Shown here: piece by piece, positions 1 through 8,556 of the stretch
Position numbering within the stretch: position 1 is the first letter of the stretch
How the letters are laid out: the number at the start of each line of letters is the position of its first letter
Assembly: GCA_012800855.1 (NCBI GenBank)
Contig: JAAZIN010000108.1
Span: 1 to 39,651, forward strand
DNA: 39,651 bases
Source of the DNA: Bacillota bacterium
GTDB lineage: Bacteria > Bacillota > Dethiobacteria > DTU022
Direction: 5' to 3'
Program-made: the position numbers and the translations under genes
The notes under the pieces: generated by a model
Told to the model about the DNA's origin: nothing
The model's database searches: none
What the model saw: the letters and a program-made list of their open reading frames with translations, nothing else

Positions 1-125
1 GAAACAGATTTGTATGTCAAAGAACGATATCTCCGAAGATACGCTTCAAAACATAACTAAAGGGGTGACATTTTCTCAGTCCATTTCAAGCATTTTTAGG
101 GTGACATTTTCACTGGCCGTTGACA
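1..125. mobile_element. Right or left end of an IS21-like insertion sequence (partial)
   Basis: Two direct copies of GGGTGACATTTTC lie at 63-75 and 99-111, and the outer copy runs into ...GCCGTTGACA at 125. Read from the other strand, this end begins TGTCAACGGCCAGTGAAAATG. IS21-family elements are known to start with TGT/TGA-type tips followed by several repeated transposase-binding boxes, so this is most simply the outer boundary of such an element, whose body lies outside the window. Frame 1 from base 1 reads open to a TAA at 58-60 (last residues RRYASKHN) and could be the C-terminal tail of a transposition gene, but 19 residues are too few to assign. The exact boundary and target-site duplication cannot be seen from one end. 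Confidence 0.55.
63..111. repeat. Direct repeat pair GGGTGACATTTTC in the IS end
   Basis: Identical 13-base boxes at 63-75 and 99-111 are spaced 36 bases apart start to start. They are probably transposase-binding sites of the IS end, from the usual organisation of IS21 ends. No third copy is seen downstream of 125. Confidence 0.7.
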
Positions 126-216
126 CCCGTTGATAATGAACTTTTGAGGGCAACTATCCTCCGCGCCCGCCCTCCGGATCAATGCCTTGGTAAAAGAAGC
201 AAACAGGGGGTCGGAT

Positions 217-1200
217 ATGTTCGCCACGTTTACTGCCATTTTCGAAGCCCTGGACGCCATTGAAAAGGAGCTGGGCGAATCGAACAACCCGAAGCAGCGT
301 GAAAAATTAATTGAGACGCTTCTTTCACTGCGCAAAACCATGGACAAGTGCGTGCAGTACTGGCTAAAATTTGAGGAGCGCGTCACCGAAATCCAGGAGC
401 GCTTTGGGCTGACCCTGCCGGATACGCTGCCCCCGGGTTTCCTTGAAGATCTTGAGGACGACGGCATCGAAGGCGAGGCTGGAGCTGCCGCCCCGGCATC
501 CCCGGCCGCCGAGGAAAAGTTTGCCGCTCCGCCGGCGGGAGAAGAGGCGCAGGAACCGGCAATGAGCGAAATTGCGGCCAATGCTTTCCGGCGCGGCCTG
601 GGCTTCTGGGAGCTGGCCATGCTCAAAGAAGCGGTGGAGGAATTTAAAAAGGTGGTGGAGGACGAACCCGACCTGCTGGTGGGGCATATCTGCCTCGGCC
701 TCTCCAGCGCCCAGCTGGGCAAGGTGGAGGAAGCCTTCCGGGAGCTGAAGCTGGTCCTGGCGCTGGATCAGAACAGGTTCATCCGTGCCCTGGCCCTGAA
801 CACGCTGGGCATCATCCTGGCGCAGAAAGAAGATTACCTACAGGCGGAGCATTACTTCAAGCGGGCCGTGGCCGAGGATCCCGAGTTGAAAGAGGCCTGG
901 TTCAACCTGGCGGCAACATACTACAACCTGCGCCGCCACAAGGAGGCGGCGGAGGCCTTTGAGAAGGCCTCTGAGCTGACCGGTGATGACTGGGAAATAG
1001 AGCTCTACCTGGGGCGTTCGTACAGCTACCTGGGGCGGCACAGGGATGCCATCAGGGCGCTGCAAAAAGCCTTCCGCAACAACCCCAATGAGCCGCTCAT
1101 AGCCTTTGAGCTGGGTGTAGTTTACCGGCTGCTTGGAGAAGATGGCCGCGCCCAGTGCTACTTCCATACCACGCGCAAGCTCATGGAGCAGAAAAAATAG
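217..1200 (+). CDS. TPR-repeat protein with an N-terminal helical domain
   Basis: The product is about 327 residues. The ORF track begins at a TTG at 187, but the ATG at 217 has AGGGGG six bases upstream and starts the conserved-looking text MFATFTAIFEALDAIEKEL, so I prefer it. Residues 1 to about 80 are a charged helical region. About 85-120 is an Ala/Pro/Glu-rich linker. The rest is a run of 34-residue tetratricopeptide units with typical A..LG/Y...A...F..A patterning (for example AWFNLAATYYNLRRHKEAAE). TPR domains act as protein-protein scaffolds; no catalytic motif, signal peptide or membrane segment is present, so it should be cytosolic. The gene sits about 90 bases inside from an IS end, so its native promoter may have been displaced. 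The partner is unknown. Confidence 0.85.
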   Translation: MFATFTAIFEALDAIEKELGESNNPKQREKLIETLLSLRKTMDKCVQYWLKFEERVTEIQERFGLTLPDTLPPGFLEDLEDDGIEGEAGAAAPASPAAEEKFAAPPAGEEAQEPAMSEIAANAFRRGLGFWELAMLKEAVEEFKKVVEDEPDLLVGHICLGLSSAQLGKVEEAFRELKLVLALDQNRFIRALALNTLGIILAQKEDYLQAEHYFKRAVAEDPELKEAWFNLAATYYNLRRHKEAAEAFEKASELTGDDWEIELYLGRSYSYLGRHRDAIRALQKAFRNNPNEPLIAFELGVVYRLLGEDGRAQCYFHTTRKLMEQKK

Positions 1201-1308
1201 GCCCTCTCATCACCCGCCTGAACGGCAGGATTTAAGCTTCCTGTTCACGAAGTCATAAAACTAAACCATGAAAAACCTGGCGCTAGTCCCAGCGAGGAGG
1301 CAGCTGTA

Positions 1309-2130
1309 TTGGACAAGGGATTGAAGATTGCCATTATCGGGGGGTCGGGGGTTTACGGAAACCCCTACCTGGAAGACCCCCGCGAGCTGGTCGTGGAAAC
1401 AGGTTACGGAAGGGCGCTCCTCAGCCACGGCTACTACAAAACCAGGGAGATCTATTTCCTGGCGCGCCACGGCACTGGCCACGCCATCCCGCCGCACAGG
1501 GTGAATTACCGGGCCAACATTGCCGCCTTGAAGAAGCTGCAGGTGGACGCGGTTATCTCCACCGCGGCGACGGGTTCCATGCGGCGGGAAATGGCGCCTG
1601 GCAGCAAGGTGGTCATCGACCAGTTTATCGACTTCACCAAGAACCGCCTGCAGACCTTTTACGAAGGGGGCAGGGAGGGCGTGGTCCACGTGGACATGAC
1701 CGAGCCCTACTGCCCGGAGATCCGCCGCGCCATCCTGCAGGCCGGAAAGGAGCTGGGGGTGCCGCTTTTCGACGGCGGCTGCTATGTCTGCACCGAGGGG
1801 CCCCGCTTCGAAACGCCCGCAGAGATCAGGATTTTTGCCCAGTGGGGCGCCGATCTCGTGGGGATGACCAACGTGCCCGAGGTGATCCTGGCGCGGGAGG
1901 CGGGTCTCTGCTATGCCACCATTGCGCTGGTGTCCAATTATGCCGCCGGCATCGCCGCCGCTCCGTTGAACCAGGACGAGGTTATTGAAGCGGTGGAGCG
2001 GGGCAAGGAGGCGCTGGATCGGCTCCTTTTGGAAGCCGCCGTCGCCGTTAAAGCGGAAAGAGACTGCCACTGCTCCCAAAGCGGCGGGCCCTGGCCGCCT
2101 GAAGGGGAGGTTGGCGGCCGTGGCTCCTGA
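1309..2130 (+). CDS. mtnP: Methylthioadenosine-family phosphorylase, probably methylthioinosine-type
   Basis: The 273-residue protein belongs to the PNP/MTAP (class II nucleoside phosphorylase) family, which cleaves a purine nucleoside with phosphate. Visible motifs are the phosphate loop GGSGVY (11-16), RHG (53-55), ATGS (87-90), CTEGPRFET (161-169) and MTNVPE (187-192). At the base-recognition loop it reads SNYAAG with Asn210; adenine-specific MTAPs carry Asp residues here (TDYDCW in the human enzyme), while Asn is typical of 6-oxopurine enzymes. With the MTA deaminase mtaD two genes downstream, I infer that the substrate is 5'-methylthioinosine, giving hypoxanthine and methylthioribose-1-phosphate. 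The start is a TTG with GAGGAGG at 1294-1300. It overlaps mtnA by 11 bases. Specificity is inference; family membership is firm. Confidence 0.9.
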   Translation: MDKGLKIAIIGGSGVYGNPYLEDPRELVVETGYGRALLSHGYYKTREIYFLARHGTGHAIPPHRVNYRANIAALKKLQVDAVISTAATGSMRREMAPGSKVVIDQFIDFTKNRLQTFYEGGREGVVHVDMTEPYCPEIRRAILQAGKELGVPLFDGGCYVCTEGPRFETPAEIRIFAQWGADLVGMTNVPEVILAREAGLCYATIALVSNYAAGIAAAPLNQDEVIEAVERGKEALDRLLLEAAVAVKAERDCHCSQSGGPWPPEGEVGGRGS

Positions 2131-3178
2131 ACCGCTGCGCACCCTATACTGGGACAATGGTTCCCTCTTCTTACTGGATCAGCGCCTTCTGCCGGGGCAG
2201 ATCTCGTACCTGGAGTGCCGCAGCGCTGCGGAGGTATTTGCTGCCATCCGGGCAATGGTGGTGCGCGGGGCGCCGGCCATCGGCCTCAGCGCCGCCTTCG
2301 GCATGGTCCTGGGGGCGCGGCATCTGGCCGCGGAAGGGTTGTCGGGGCCGGCCTTGCGGCAGCAGCTGGCGGAGATAGCCGCCCGCTTGCGCAGCGCCCG
2401 CCCCACGGCGGTGAATCTCTCCTGGGCCCTCGAAAGAATGGAGCGAAAGCTGGAGGGGGCCGCTGGCCTATCCGGCGCTGAAATCGCCGCCATGCTGGAA
2501 GAAGAGGCCCGGCTGATGCTCCATGAGGACATCTCCATAAATCGCCGCATCGGGGAACACGGTGAGCCGCTTATTCCCGACGGGGCTTCCATCCTCACCC
2601 ACTGCAATGCCGGCGCCCTGGCCACGGCCGGCTATGGGACCGCCCTGGGCGTCATTCGCGCCGCTGTAGCCGCGGGGAAGAGGGTGCATGTCTTTGCCGG
2701 TGAAACCAGGCCCCTGTTGCAGGGGGCCCGCCTTACTGCCCTGGAGCTGCGGCGGGAAAAGATCCCCGTGACGCTGGTTACCGACAGCTGCGCCGGCTAC
2801 CTCATGGCTTCCGGCAAGGTGGACCTGGTCATCACCGGGGCCGACCGCATTGCCGCCAACGGGGATGCGGCGAACAAGATTGGCACCTATACCCTGGCCG
2901 TGCTGGCGCGGCAGCATGGCATACCTTTTTATATTGCCGCACCCTGCTCGACGATTGACCTCTCCCTGGAAGACGGGCAAGGCATGGTCATCGAAGAGCG
3001 CGATCCTTCCGAGGTGACCACGCTGATGGGGCAGCCGATTGCCCCGGCCGGGGTCGGCGCCCTGAACCCGGCTTTCGATGTCACCCCGGCGGAGTTCATC
3101 ACCGCGCTCATTACCGAGCGCGGCGTGCTCTATCGGCCCGGACGGGCCGGGCTGGCGGAGTTAATGGGAAAGGAGTAG
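2120..3178 (+). CDS. mtnA: Methylthioribose-1-phosphate isomerase
   Basis: MtnA converts 5-methylthioribose-1-phosphate to methylthioribulose-1-phosphate in methionine salvage; it belongs to the eIF2B-alpha-like isomerase family. The long ORF from 1985 runs through the end of mtnP. The GTG at 2120 follows AAGGGGAGG (2102-2110) and gives a protein of 352 residues, the usual family length. Motifs are RGAPAIG (49-55), PTAVNLSWAL (95-104), the catalytic Cys162 in THCNAG, and the catalytic Asp242 in GADRIAANGD followed by ANKIGTY. The C-terminus has the usual NPAFDVTP. It is translationally coupled to mtnP (11-base overlap) and followed after 6 bases by mtaD. No downstream mtnB/C/D-type genes are in the window, so the fate of the product is not shown here. 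Confidence 0.95.
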   Translation: MAPEPLRTLYWDNGSLFLLDQRLLPGQISYLECRSAAEVFAAIRAMVVRGAPAIGLSAAFGMVLGARHLAAEGLSGPALRQQLAEIAARLRSARPTAVNLSWALERMERKLEGAAGLSGAEIAAMLEEEARLMLHEDISINRRIGEHGEPLIPDGASILTHCNAGALATAGYGTALGVIRAAVAAGKRVHVFAGETRPLLQGARLTALELRREKIPVTLVTDSCAGYLMASGKVDLVITGADRIAANGDAANKIGTYTLAVLARQHGIPFYIAAPCSTIDLSLEDGQGMVIEERDPSEVTTLMGQPIAPAGVGALNPAFDVTPAEFITALITERGVLYRPGRAGLAELMGKE

Positions 3179-3184
3179 AAGGCT

Positions 3185-4498
3185 ATGGGGAAGATTCTCT
3201 TTACCGGGGCCTGCATCATGGCCATGGACGAAGATAGGCCGGATTACTTTACTGGCGACCTGCTGATAGAAGGCGGCCGCATCGCCGCCGTCAGCGAGGA
3301 AGTGGGGGCCATCGAGAGGTCGCGGGCCGAGCGAGTCATCGAGGGGCGTGGGCTGCTGCTCATGCCCGGCCTGGTCAATACCCACGGCCACGCCGCCATG
3401 ACCCTGTTGCGGGGCTACGCCGACGACCTTCCCCTGCAGGAGTGGCTTGAAGATAAGATCTGGCTGGTGGAAGAAAATCTCACCGGCGATGATGTCTACT
3501 GGGGCACGCTGCTGGCCATCGCCGAAATGCTCAGGGGGGGCACGACCACCTTTACGGACATGTATTTTTTCATGGAGCGGGCCGCCGAGGCCGCCGCGGA
3601 AAGCAAGGTGCGCGCCGTCCTCTCGCGCGGCCTCATCGGCCTCGGCGATGGAGCCGGCAAGGCGCTGCGCGAGGCGGCCGATTTTCATCGCCAGTGGCAC
3701 GGGGCCGCTGGGGGGCGCATCACCGTCACCTACGCGCCGCACGCTCCCTACACCTGCCCTCCCGATTTCCTGCGCCGTGTCATGGAGGAGGCGGACAAGA
3801 GGGGGTGCGCGCTGCAGATCCACGTGGCCGAGACGGCGAGCGAGGTGGAGGACTGCAAGCGCCAATACGGACACACCCCGGTGGGGCACCTGCACCGGCT
3901 GGGCCTCTTCGAACGGCGCGTCATCGCCGCCCACTGCGTCCATCTGGATGAAGAAGACATTGCCATCCTGGCGGAGAAGAAGGTGGGCGTGGCTCATAAT
4001 CCCGGCAGCAACCTGAAGCTGGGCAGCGGCATCGCTCCCGTGGCGCGGCTGCTGGAGGCCGGGGTGACGGTGGGACTGGGCACCGACGGCGCGGCCAGCA
4101 ACAACAATCTCGATCTCCTCGAGGAGATGCGCCTGGCGGCGCTCCTGGCCAAGGGAGAAGCCATGGAGCCCACCTTGATCCCGGCAAAGCAGGCGCTGCA
4201 GATGGCCACCGCCAACGGCGCCACCCTGCTGGGCTTGGAGGGCGTGGGGAGGTTGAAGGAGGGCTATAAAGCGGATCTCATTGCTCTCGATCTAAAGGCA
4301 CCGCATGCGGCGCCCCTTTTCGACCCCCTGGCGCACGTGGTCTATGCGGCGTCGGCGGCGGATGTCCGCTACGTGCTTGTGGAAGGGGACATCCTCGTTG
4401 ACGGGGGCGCCCTGACCAAGCTGGACCTGGAAAGAATAATATATGAATGCAGTCGCCGGGCGGAGCGGCTTACCGGAAGGAGCGCGGAGAGGGCGTAG
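3185..4498 (+). CDS. mtaD: 5-methylthioadenosine/S-adenosylhomocysteine deaminase
   Basis: This 437-residue metal-dependent amidohydrolase (ATZ/TRZ family) hydrolytically deaminates methylthioadenosine and/or S-adenosylhomocysteine, releasing ammonia. Metal and catalytic residues are in place: His67 and His69 (NTHGH), His213 (IHVAE), His250 (AAHCVH) and Asp301 (GTDGAASNNNLDLLEEM). The segment GGTTTFTDMYF is also characteristic of MtaD-type enzymes. The ATG lies 6 bases after the mtnA stop, with an AAAGGAG site inside the end of mtnA. Because it shares an operon with a phosphorylase carrying a 6-oxopurine signature and with MtnA, MTA is the likely main substrate. SAH, adenosine or guanine-type substrates cannot be excluded from sequence alone. 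Confidence 0.92.
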   Translation: MGKILFTGACIMAMDEDRPDYFTGDLLIEGGRIAAVSEEVGAIERSRAERVIEGRGLLLMPGLVNTHGHAAMTLLRGYADDLPLQEWLEDKIWLVEENLTGDDVYWGTLLAIAEMLRGGTTTFTDMYFFMERAAEAAAESKVRAVLSRGLIGLGDGAGKALREAADFHRQWHGAAGGRITVTYAPHAPYTCPPDFLRRVMEEADKRGCALQIHVAETASEVEDCKRQYGHTPVGHLHRLGLFERRVIAAHCVHLDEEDIAILAEKKVGVAHNPGSNLKLGSGIAPVARLLEAGVTVGLGTDGAASNNNLDLLEEMRLAALLAKGEAMEPTLIPAKQALQMATANGATLLGLEGVGRLKEGYKADLIALDLKAPHAAPLFDPLAHVVYAASAADVRYVLVEGDILVDGGALTKLDLERIIYECSRRAERLTGRSAERA

Positions 4499-4501
4499 AA
4501 G

Positions 4502-5299
4502 ATGGCCGAGAACCTGTTGATCACCAATGACGATGGCATCTATGCCGAGGGGATTCAGCTCCTCAGCCAGGTCCTCTTTGACAGCGGCCGCTACAAGCTG
4601 GCCGTTGTCGCTCCCGACCACGAGCGCAGCGCCGTCGGCCATGCCATTACCATGCACCGGCCGCTGCGGGTGGAGCAGGTTTCCTTTCTGCACAACCCCG
4701 CCCTGAGCGGCTGGGCAGTGAACGGAACCCCTTCCGACTGCGTCAAGCTGGCCGTGGAGGCCCTTTTGGAGGAGAGGCCCAGCTTGATCATTTCGGGGAT
4801 TAACCGCGGCAGCAACTTGGGTACCGACGTTCTCTATTCGGGCACCGTTTCCGCCGCCGTGGAAGGGATCATTCTCGGCATCCCCTCGGTGGCGGTCTCC
4901 CTCACGGAGAGGGGCCGTCACGAGGATTACATCTTTGCCGCCGAATTTGTGCGCGATCTCATTCCCCACCTCCTGGAGGAAAAGCTCCCGGCGGGGACGC
5001 TGCTCAACATCAATGTCCCCGCGGACAGGAACGCCGTCAAAGGGGTCAGGGTGACCCGCCTGGGCACGCGGCGCTACCGCAACTGCTTTGACCGGCGCAC
5101 CGACCCGCGCGGCATGATTTACTACTGGCTGGCCGGCGAACTCGTTGAAGGAGAAGAGGAGGAGGACAGCGACGTGTGGGCGGTTCGGGAGGGCTACATC
5201 TCCATGACGCCGGTGCAGTTTAACCTGACCAACGAGGCCATCATTCCCCATCTTGAAAAGATGGTCGCCCGCATGGGCATGAGCGGGCGGCAAAAATAA
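4502..5299 (+). CDS. surE: 5'/3'-nucleotidase SurE
   Basis: SurE is a metal-dependent phosphatase acting on nucleoside 5'- and 3'-monophosphates. The 265-residue protein begins with the metal-binding signature ITNDDGIYAEGI (Asp10, Asp11) and then has PDHERSAVGHAIT, NGTPSDCVKLA and SGINRGSNLGTDVLYSGTVSAA, the full SurE motif set. The ATG is only 3 bases after the mtaD stop, so it is the fourth cistron of the salvage operon. Its role here may be to return nucleotides such as IMP or AMP to nucleosides, but that is an inference from context. No signal peptide is seen; the protein should be cytosolic. Confidence 0.95.
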   Translation: MAENLLITNDDGIYAEGIQLLSQVLFDSGRYKLAVVAPDHERSAVGHAITMHRPLRVEQVSFLHNPALSGWAVNGTPSDCVKLAVEALLEERPSLIISGINRGSNLGTDVLYSGTVSAAVEGIILGIPSVAVSLTERGRHEDYIFAAEFVRDLIPHLLEEKLPAGTLLNINVPADRNAVKGVRVTRLGTRRYRNCFDRRTDPRGMIYYWLAGELVEGEEEEDSDVWAVREGYISMTPVQFNLTNEAIIPHLEKMVARMGMSGRQK

Positions 5300-5363
5300 C
5301 ACTATGACATGGTTCTAAATGATCTCCCGCAGCCATAGGGAATAAGCAGCAAGGGGTGGTACG

Positions 5364-6797
5364 ATGTCGTTGCTGGAGCGGGAAAGCGCCAACTGCTACC
5401 GCATCCGGCGCCGCGGCAAAATGCGCGTGGATGCGGTGGTTTACCTGAACAGGGAACTGAAGCGCTCCTTTACCGAAGACGAGGCCCTGCAGCAGTTGAT
5501 GGACGCCGCCTCGCTGCCGGGCGTGGTGGAGCCGGTGGTGGGGATGCCCGACATCCATACCGGCTTCGGCCTGCCCATCGGCGGGGTCATGGCCGTTGAC
5601 GCCTCCGGGGGTGTCGTTTCCGCCGGGGCGGTGGGGATGGATATCAACTGCGGCGTGAGGCTTTTGCGCACCAACCTGGAAGCAAAGTTGCTGGATAAGC
5701 CCCTGCTGCGCCAACTGCTCCAGGCCATCGTGGAGCGCGTTCCCACGGGGGTGGGGAAAAGGAGCCGCCAGGCCCCCCTGGTGCGGAAAAACCTGCACCG
5801 CTACCTTGTGAAAGGAGTCCCCTTCCTCATCGAGCAAGGCTTTGGCCGGCCGGAGGACCTGGAATGCATTGAAGAAGGGGGCGCCATGGCGGGAGCCGAT
5901 CCGGCGGCGGTAAGCGACAAGGCCATAGAGCGCGGGGATCAGCTGTCCACCATCGGCGGAGGCAACCACTTCATCGAGCTGGGCGTGGTGGACAGGGTCT
6001 TTGATGGTCATGCCGCCTCCAGGCTGGGCCTGGCCGAGGGTCAGCTCACGGTGCTGATCCATACCGGCAGCCGTGGCTTTGGGCATCAGATCTGCACCGA
6101 TTTTTCCGCGCTGATGTGGAAGACTGCCGCCGAGATGAAGCTGGAGATTCCCACGAAAGGGCTGGCCGCCGTTCCCATCGACTCAGCGGTGGGTAAGCGC
6201 TACCTTGCGGCGATGGCCTGCGCGGTCAATTTTGCCTTCTGCAACCGCCAGTGGATTACCCACGATGTGCGCCAGGCTTTCAGCGCCGTGCTGGGCGGGT
6301 CCGATCGCGATTACGACCTGGGCCTGGTTTACGACGTGGCCCACAACATCGCCAAGTTCGAAGAGGTGAAGGGCAGAAGGCTGCTCATTCACCGCAAGGG
6401 AGCAACGCGGGCCCTGCCGCCCGGCCATCCCAACAACCCACCCCGCTACAGGGAACTGGGCCACCCGGCCCTGATCCCGGGCAGCATGGGCACAGCCTCC
6501 TATGTCATCGTTGCCGGGCCCAAGGTGGAGCGCACCTTCTACTCGGTAAACCACGGCGCCGGGCGCGTGCTCTCGCGAGGGGCGGCAAAGCGGGAGATTG
6601 AAGTGGAAGAGCTGAAGCAGTCCCTGGGCGAGATCATGGTCCTCGGCCGCAACTACCGCGAATACCTGGACGAGGCGCCGCAGGCGTACAAGGATATCGA
6701 GGCGGTCATCGACACCTTTACGGAAATAGACTTTACCCGCCGGGTGGCCCGGCTGCGCCCCCTGGCGGTGATCAAGGGGCAGGGCAAGGAAAGCTGA
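5364..6797 (+). CDS. rtcB: RNA ligase RtcB
   Basis: RtcB is a GTP- and Mn-dependent RNA ligase that joins 2',3'-cyclic phosphate (3'-P) ends to 5'-OH ends. The 477-residue protein keeps every catalytic residue by motif: Cys96 (MDINCGVR), His202 (IGGGNHFIE), His233 (LIHTGSRG), His327 (YDVAHN) and the guanylylated His397 (SVNHGAGR). HRKGATRA and GSMGTASY are also present. The ATG at 5364 follows AAGGGGTGG. It starts 64 bases after surE, so it may be a distal cistron or have its own promoter; I see no strong promoter or terminator between them. No archease or RtcA/RtcR gene is nearby. The substrate in this organism (tRNA or mRNA repair) is unknown. Confidence 0.95.
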   Translation: MSLLERESANCYRIRRRGKMRVDAVVYLNRELKRSFTEDEALQQLMDAASLPGVVEPVVGMPDIHTGFGLPIGGVMAVDASGGVVSAGAVGMDINCGVRLLRTNLEAKLLDKPLLRQLLQAIVERVPTGVGKRSRQAPLVRKNLHRYLVKGVPFLIEQGFGRPEDLECIEEGGAMAGADPAAVSDKAIERGDQLSTIGGGNHFIELGVVDRVFDGHAASRLGLAEGQLTVLIHTGSRGFGHQICTDFSALMWKTAAEMKLEIPTKGLAAVPIDSAVGKRYLAAMACAVNFAFCNRQWITHDVRQAFSAVLGGSDRDYDLGLVYDVAHNIAKFEEVKGRRLLIHRKGATRALPPGHPNNPPRYRELGHPALIPGSMGTASYVIVAGPKVERTFYSVNHGAGRVLSRGAAKREIEVEELKQSLGEIMVLGRNYREYLDEAPQAYKDIEAVIDTFTEIDFTRRVARLRPLAVIKGQGKES

Positions 6798-6871
6798 AAG
6801 GCCCGCTCATACAACCCTTCCTTCAGGCATATACATAGGTGGGAATTTATGGAGAAGGGGAGGGTCTGTTC

Positions 6872-7534
6872 ATGAGGAGGACAGCCCTGCAGCGAAGAAA
6901 GGCCGGCCTTTTCGCCTCGGGCCTGGCCCTGGCCGCGCTCTTTTTCTGCGCCACCATGCTCATCCCGCCGGCAACATCCTCCCGCGGGCCTAAACTCATG
7001 CAAAAAGCGCTGCGCCAGATGGAGCAGCTTGAGAACTACGACCTCACCATTATTGAGAAGACCCCCAAGGACGAGCTTTTATTCAAGGGCCGGGTGGAGA
7101 AGGGCGGCGAGCTCAGCGGCAGCCTGCCCGCCTTCAAGCTTGAAGTCATCTGCAAGGAGAAGCGGCTGCAGGTGAAGTATGAGGGAGATGCGGAATGGAC
7201 CGAGGCGGAAGACCTTGACCTGCAGGGGCTGGCCGGCTTCCTCATCACCCCCTTGGAGCTGCTGCAAGGGCAGGCCTCTTCCTTTCGCCGCGCCGTCCAG
7301 GGCGAGGAGATCCTCCTTGGCGAAACGCCCTGCCAAACGGTATACCTTATTATTCCCCAGCCGGAGCATCTTGTCCAGCAGCTTTTCCCCAGGGTAGACT
7401 CCTCCGGCATCAAGGAAGTGGCCATCGGCGCCGCCCTGGCCGAACCCGACTTAATGCTGAAGCAGCTGCGCATCCTGGTGGAGTTCTCTGGCAGCGGCAG
7501 CATCGAGCGGTGCTACTACATCGACCCGCATTAA
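6872..7534 (+). CDS. Exported or membrane-anchored protein of unknown function
   Basis: I do not recognise this protein with confidence. The ORF is listed from a GTG at 6839, but the ATG at 6872 follows AGAAGGGGAGGG and gives 220 residues starting MRRTALQRRKAG, a basic N-region followed by a hydrophobic stretch (LFASGLALAALFFCATMLI). This is a signal peptide or single membrane anchor. The rest is a soluble domain of alternating charged and hydrophobic strands (LENYDLTIIEKTPKDELLFKG; LEVICKEKRLQVKYEG) that resembles LolA/LppX-type outer-surface lipid-carrier folds, but that is only a pattern impression. It sits between rtcB and a membrane zinc peptidase. The protein should act outside the cytoplasmic membrane. 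Confidence 0.75.
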   Translation: MRRTALQRRKAGLFASGLALAALFFCATMLIPPATSSRGPKLMQKALRQMEQLENYDLTIIEKTPKDELLFKGRVEKGGELSGSLPAFKLEVICKEKRLQVKYEGDAEWTEAEDLDLQGLAGFLITPLELLQGQASSFRRAVQGEEILLGETPCQTVYLIIPQPEHLVQQLFPRVDSSGIKEVAIGAALAEPDLMLKQLRILVEFSGSGSIERCYYIDPH

Positions 7535-7618
7535 GGCCTGGCGGTGGCCTGAAAACTCCCACCGATCTCCCCACGTGATTCCCATCTTGAACCCCGTATG
7601 CCGCCAGGGAAATCATTA

Positions 7619-7647
7619 TTGCATCTTTGTGTGATGATGGATAGAAT
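7619..7647 (+). promoter_or_regulatory. Sigma-A type promoter for the zinc peptidase gene
   Basis: TTGCAT (7619-7624), 17 bases, TAGAAT (7642-7647). Transcription would start near 7654, about 29 bases before the ATG at 7683. The prediction rests on sequence match and position only. Confidence 0.6.
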
Positions 7648-7682
7648 TTTCTTAACCGGTTAGAATTGCGAGGTGGAGAAAA

Positions 7683-8519
7683 ATGAAGTGGCAGGGCAGA
7701 AGGGCTAGCAGCAATGTAGAAGATCGCCGGGGGAGATCTGCACGAGGGCTGCTGGGGGGCGGCATCGGGACGATTATCTTGCTCGTTGTCGTTACCCTGC
7801 TGGGGGGCGATCCCCTGGATTTGCTGGGCTCCGAGCTGGTGCAGATTGTAACCCCCTACGAGGAGACCGCCGAAGAGAGAGAGCTGAAAGAATTCTCCTC
7901 CGTGGTTTTGGCTGAAACCGAGGATGTGTGGGCGGAGCTGTTTAGCGAGGAACTGGGAATGGAGTACCAATGTCCCAAAATGGTCTTGTATACGGGATTT
8001 GTGGAATCGGCCTGCGGGGCGGCGGATTCTTCGGTGGGGCCCTTCTACTGCTCCGCCGACCAGAAGATCTACCTCGACCTGAGCTTCTATACCGAGCTCA
8101 AGGAGCGCTTTAAAGCGCCGGGCGATTTTGCCATGGCCTACGTCATCGCCCATGAAGTGGGGCATCATGTGCAGTACCTGCTGGGGATCCTGGACGAGGT
8201 CATGGCCCAGCGCAATCGCTTAAGCGAGAAGGAGTACAACAAGCTGCAAGTAAGGCTGGAGCTGCAGGCAGACTATTTTGCCGGCGTCTGGGCCCATTAT
8301 GCCGAACGAGCCAACTTGCTGGAAGAAGGAGATATCGAGGAAGCCCTCAACGCCGCCAGCGCCGTTGGCGACGACCGGATTCAAAAGGAGGCCCTGGGCT
8401 ACGTGGTTCCCGACAGCTTCACCCACGGTACCTCCGAGCAACGAGCGCGCTGGTTTTACAAGGGATTCCAGCTGGGCACCATCAGCGGCGGCGACACCTT
8501 TAACGCCCCGAATTTGTAG
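7683..8519 (+). CDS. Membrane-anchored neutral zinc metallopeptidase (YpfJ family)
   Basis: This 278-residue protein fits the putative neutral zinc metallopeptidase family (PF04228, E. coli YpfJ). It has one N-terminal hydrophobic segment after a basic region (IGTIILLVVVTLLGG, about 29-43), so the catalytic part is probably outside. The family text GPFYCSADQKIYLDLSFY precedes the zinc site VIAHEVGHHVQ (HExxH), and the third ligand is expected in ELQADYFAGVW. The length is normal for the family. GAGGTGG lies upstream of the ATG. A good promoter precedes it and a strong intrinsic terminator follows, so it appears to be a single-gene transcription unit. The natural substrate of this family is unknown. 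Confidence 0.9.
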   Translation: MKWQGRRASSNVEDRRGRSARGLLGGGIGTIILLVVVTLLGGDPLDLLGSELVQIVTPYEETAEERELKEFSSVVLAETEDVWAELFSEELGMEYQCPKMVLYTGFVESACGAADSSVGPFYCSADQKIYLDLSFYTELKERFKAPGDFAMAYVIAHEVGHHVQYLLGILDEVMAQRNRLSEKEYNKLQVRLELQADYFAGVWAHYAERANLLEEGDIEEALNAASAVGDDRIQKEALGYVVPDSFTHGTSEQRARWFYKGFQLGTISGGDTFNAPNL

Positions 8520-8532
8520 AATCGGGTTATGG

Positions 8533-8556
8533 AAAAGGGCCGGGGGCCCTTTTTTT
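8533..8556 (+). terminator. Rho-independent terminator after the zinc peptidase gene
   Basis: AAAAGGGCC (8533-8541) pairs with GGCCCTTTT (8545-8553) across a three-base GGG loop, followed by more T residues to 8556. It is 14 bases past the stop codon. Confidence 0.9.

Noticed and set aside
1201-1308. SAM- or methionine-type riboswitch ahead of the methylthioadenosine salvage operon
   Set aside because: The gap is about 108 bases and shows only a weak hairpin (CGCT-AGTCCC-AGCG) next to the ribosome binding site, with no known aptamer core.
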